The notes beneath the pieces are model-generated. The model saw only the letters and a program-made list of their open reading frames with translations. It ran no database searches and was not told the origin of the DNA. This document shows positions 5,723 to 6,489 of a DNA stretch of 6,489 bases, in pieces; positions within the stretch are counted from its first letter, which is position 1, and every line of letters starts with the position of its first letter. A program made the position numbers and the translations under genes. This DNA is from Dehalococcoidia bacterium (GTDB lineage Bacteria; Chloroflexota; Dehalococcoidia; GIF9; UBA5629), in the NCBI GenBank assembly GCA_028715025.1, contig JAQTLG010000100.1:1-6489 (forward strand). Reading direction: 5' to 3'.

Positions 5723-5777
5723 ATAGCATAAGTTCGATATTGACAATTTTTATATAGAATGTTATTGTATAAACAAT
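5715..5777. promoter_or_regulatory. Operator-like inverted repeats over the divergent promoters
   Basis: ATTGTCAA (5715-5722) and TTGACAAT (5740-5747) are exact reverse complements 17 bp apart and include both -35 boxes. A second dyad, ATTGT-N4-ACAAT (5764-5777), covers the -10 and start region of the plus-strand promoter. The recurrent ATTGT/ACAAT half-site suggests binding by one dimeric regulator, but no regulator gene is visible in the window. Confidence 0.4.
5740..5768 (+). promoter_or_regulatory. Candidate sigma-70-type promoter for the plus-strand gene at 5839
   Basis: A perfect TTGACA (5740-5745), a 17-bp spacer and TATTGT (5763-5768, four of six to TATAAT) point rightward. The start point would be near 5775, giving a leader of about 64 nt before the GTG at 5839. 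The -35 is back to back with the minus-strand -35, 17 bp apart. Confidence 0.6.
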
Positions 5778-5838
5778 TTTGATCTCATTGCCTGTACAAA
5801 AACCATTAGTTACGCATTATTTATGGTAGGAGGCTAAG

Positions 5839-6489
5839 GTGTCCGAGAAAAAGAGCAGGATTTTTACCGAAAGTGAATTAAAGGAGATGGGGGTTGAGAC
5901 AGTAGGCCTTATTCAACAGGCGATTGATGCGGGTGAATATGAGAAAGCTAAAAAGCTTACGAGGAGGATGCACCGCGAGTTCTTTTCCCAGCACGATAGT
6001 TACATCAATTGGGTCACGTCATTATTGAGCTACATCTACAGGCATAATGGAGATAAAGCGGTTTATGAAGCTATTTACGAGTCTTTCGAACAGCTCGCAA
6101 CTGTCGCGGATGCATATCGTGGTCAGGATCTGGGGCGCCAGGCACAGATGCTGGCTGCTGGCTTCAGAGGGCATCTGATTTCAATAGATGTGCAGGAGGA
6201 CGATGAAAAATTCACCTTAACCATGCCTTTATGCGGGAGTGGTGGTAGATTGATTGCCGCTAACAGCTATGAGCCCCCGAAAAGCTTTGTAAAAATAGAG
6301 AATCCGCAAAAAATGACATTCGGGAAGCGCAATTTTCCTATTTATTGCGCCCATTGTTCTCTGCAGGACATCATCCCCATGGAGAAGACGGGTTATCCGC
6401 TATGGGTAATCGATATTCCGGAAAAAGTGGGAGAGGAGCCGTGTAAATTCCATATATATAAAGATCCCAATGGGATTCCCGCCAGATTC
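5839..6489 (+). CDS. Unrecognised Cys/His-containing protein, N-terminal 217 residues (runs off the window)
   Basis: I do not recognise this gene. The frame is open for 217 codons to the window edge. The start is GTG at 5839, with AGGAGG five bases upstream and a promoter behind it. Residues 1-110 look helical and charged, with KKLTRRMHREFFSQHD (38-53) leading into an aromatic helix WVTSLLSYIYRH (58-69). The second half looks like a metal-binding domain: H112, PLCGSGGRL (130-138, C132), NFPIYCAHC (165-173, C170-x2-C173 with H172) and EPCKFHIYKDP (200-210, C202, H205). Four Cys plus nearby His could hold Zn or an Fe/FeS centre. There is no signal peptide or membrane helix in the visible part. 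It is divergent from the operon and shares its control region, so it may be co-regulated with it, either as a regulator or as another enzyme of the pathway (inference). Confidence 0.8.
   Translation, partial: MSEKKSRIFTESELKEMGVETVGLIQQAIDAGEYEKAKKLTRRMHREFFSQHDSYINWVTSLLSYIYRHNGDKAVYEAIYESFEQLATVADAYRGQDLGRQAQMLAAGFRGHLISIDVQEDDEKFTLTMPLCGSGGRLIAANSYEPPKSFVKIENPQKMTFGKRNFPIYCAHCSLQDIIPMEKTGYPLWVIDIPEKVGEEPCKFHIYKDPNGIPARF

Larger units (their letters stand above)
5540..5838. other. AT-rich divergent intergenic control region
   Basis: This 299-bp stretch separates the minus-strand operon from the plus-strand gene. I see no protein gene in it: the ATG-started frames are all under 20 codons and lack ribosome sites. 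The right half (about 5681-5780) holds both promoters and phased repeats. The left half would be a minus-strand leader of roughly 145 nt before the desulforedoxin start. That leader contains a GGAGG (5610-5606) with no start codon behind it and a near-palindrome around GAATTC at 5593-5598. I recognise no riboswitch. Confidence 0.7.

Noticed and set aside
5681..5780. 30-bp phased repeats as a CRISPR array
   Set aside because: The repeats are only 8 bp, occur in two different pairs, and overlap promoter elements.

Overview
The window looks like bacterial chromosome from an anaerobic, moderate-GC organism with strong Shine-Dalgarno sites and free use of GTG and TTG starts. Evidence for anaerobic life is a pair of tiny desulforedoxin-type FeS4 proteins beside a CoA-thioester gene set. 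Similar mixes of thiolase-like, DUF35 and MmgE/PrpD genes are known to me from Dehalococcoidia-type Chloroflexota, Desulfobacterota and anaerobic Firmicutes. I cannot choose between them from sequence alone, and there is no 16S or other marker here.

Layout. Bases 1-41 are the 3' end of a tRNA gene with encoded CCA. A plus-strand trmO/tsaA gene (tRNA t6A37 methyltransferase, short form) follows and ends at 718. A perfect 38-bp palindrome (735-772) separates it from a convergent minus-strand operon and probably terminates both. The operon reads right to left: a 39-aa desulforedoxin (5539-5420), a 46-aa desulforedoxin-like protein (5381-5241), two thiolase-superfamily paralogues (5183-4029 and 4015-2846), a DUF35 zinc-ribbon/OB-fold protein (2817-2332) and an MmgE/PrpD-family protein (2192-828). 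The two desulforedoxin genes are short and easily missed. To the right is a 299-bp AT-rich divergent control region. Beyond it an unrecognised Cys/His-containing protein starts at 5839 on the plus strand and runs off the window.

How the genes may work together. DUF35 proteins are known partners of thiolase-superfamily enzymes: BbsA-BbsB in anaerobic toluene degradation, the archaeal thiolase/HMG-CoA synthase complex, and the Ltp2-ChsH2 steroid side-chain aldolase. Neither thiolase paralogue here has the nucleophilic cysteine or the GHP histidine. One has Tyr where thiolases have the His of the HDCFS/NEAF-type motif. My inference is a heteromeric DUF35-thiolase-like complex doing C-C bond chemistry other than ordinary thiolysis, possibly a retro-aldol reaction. 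MmgE/PrpD would act as a hydratase, dehydratase or epimerase on the same intermediate. The role of the desulforedoxins is open.

Control. The divergent region has two back-to-back TTGACA -35 boxes forming an inverted repeat, plus short repeats spaced exactly 30 bp apart. This suggests one regulator controls both directions. A second, internal promoter may lie just before the MmgE/PrpD gene.
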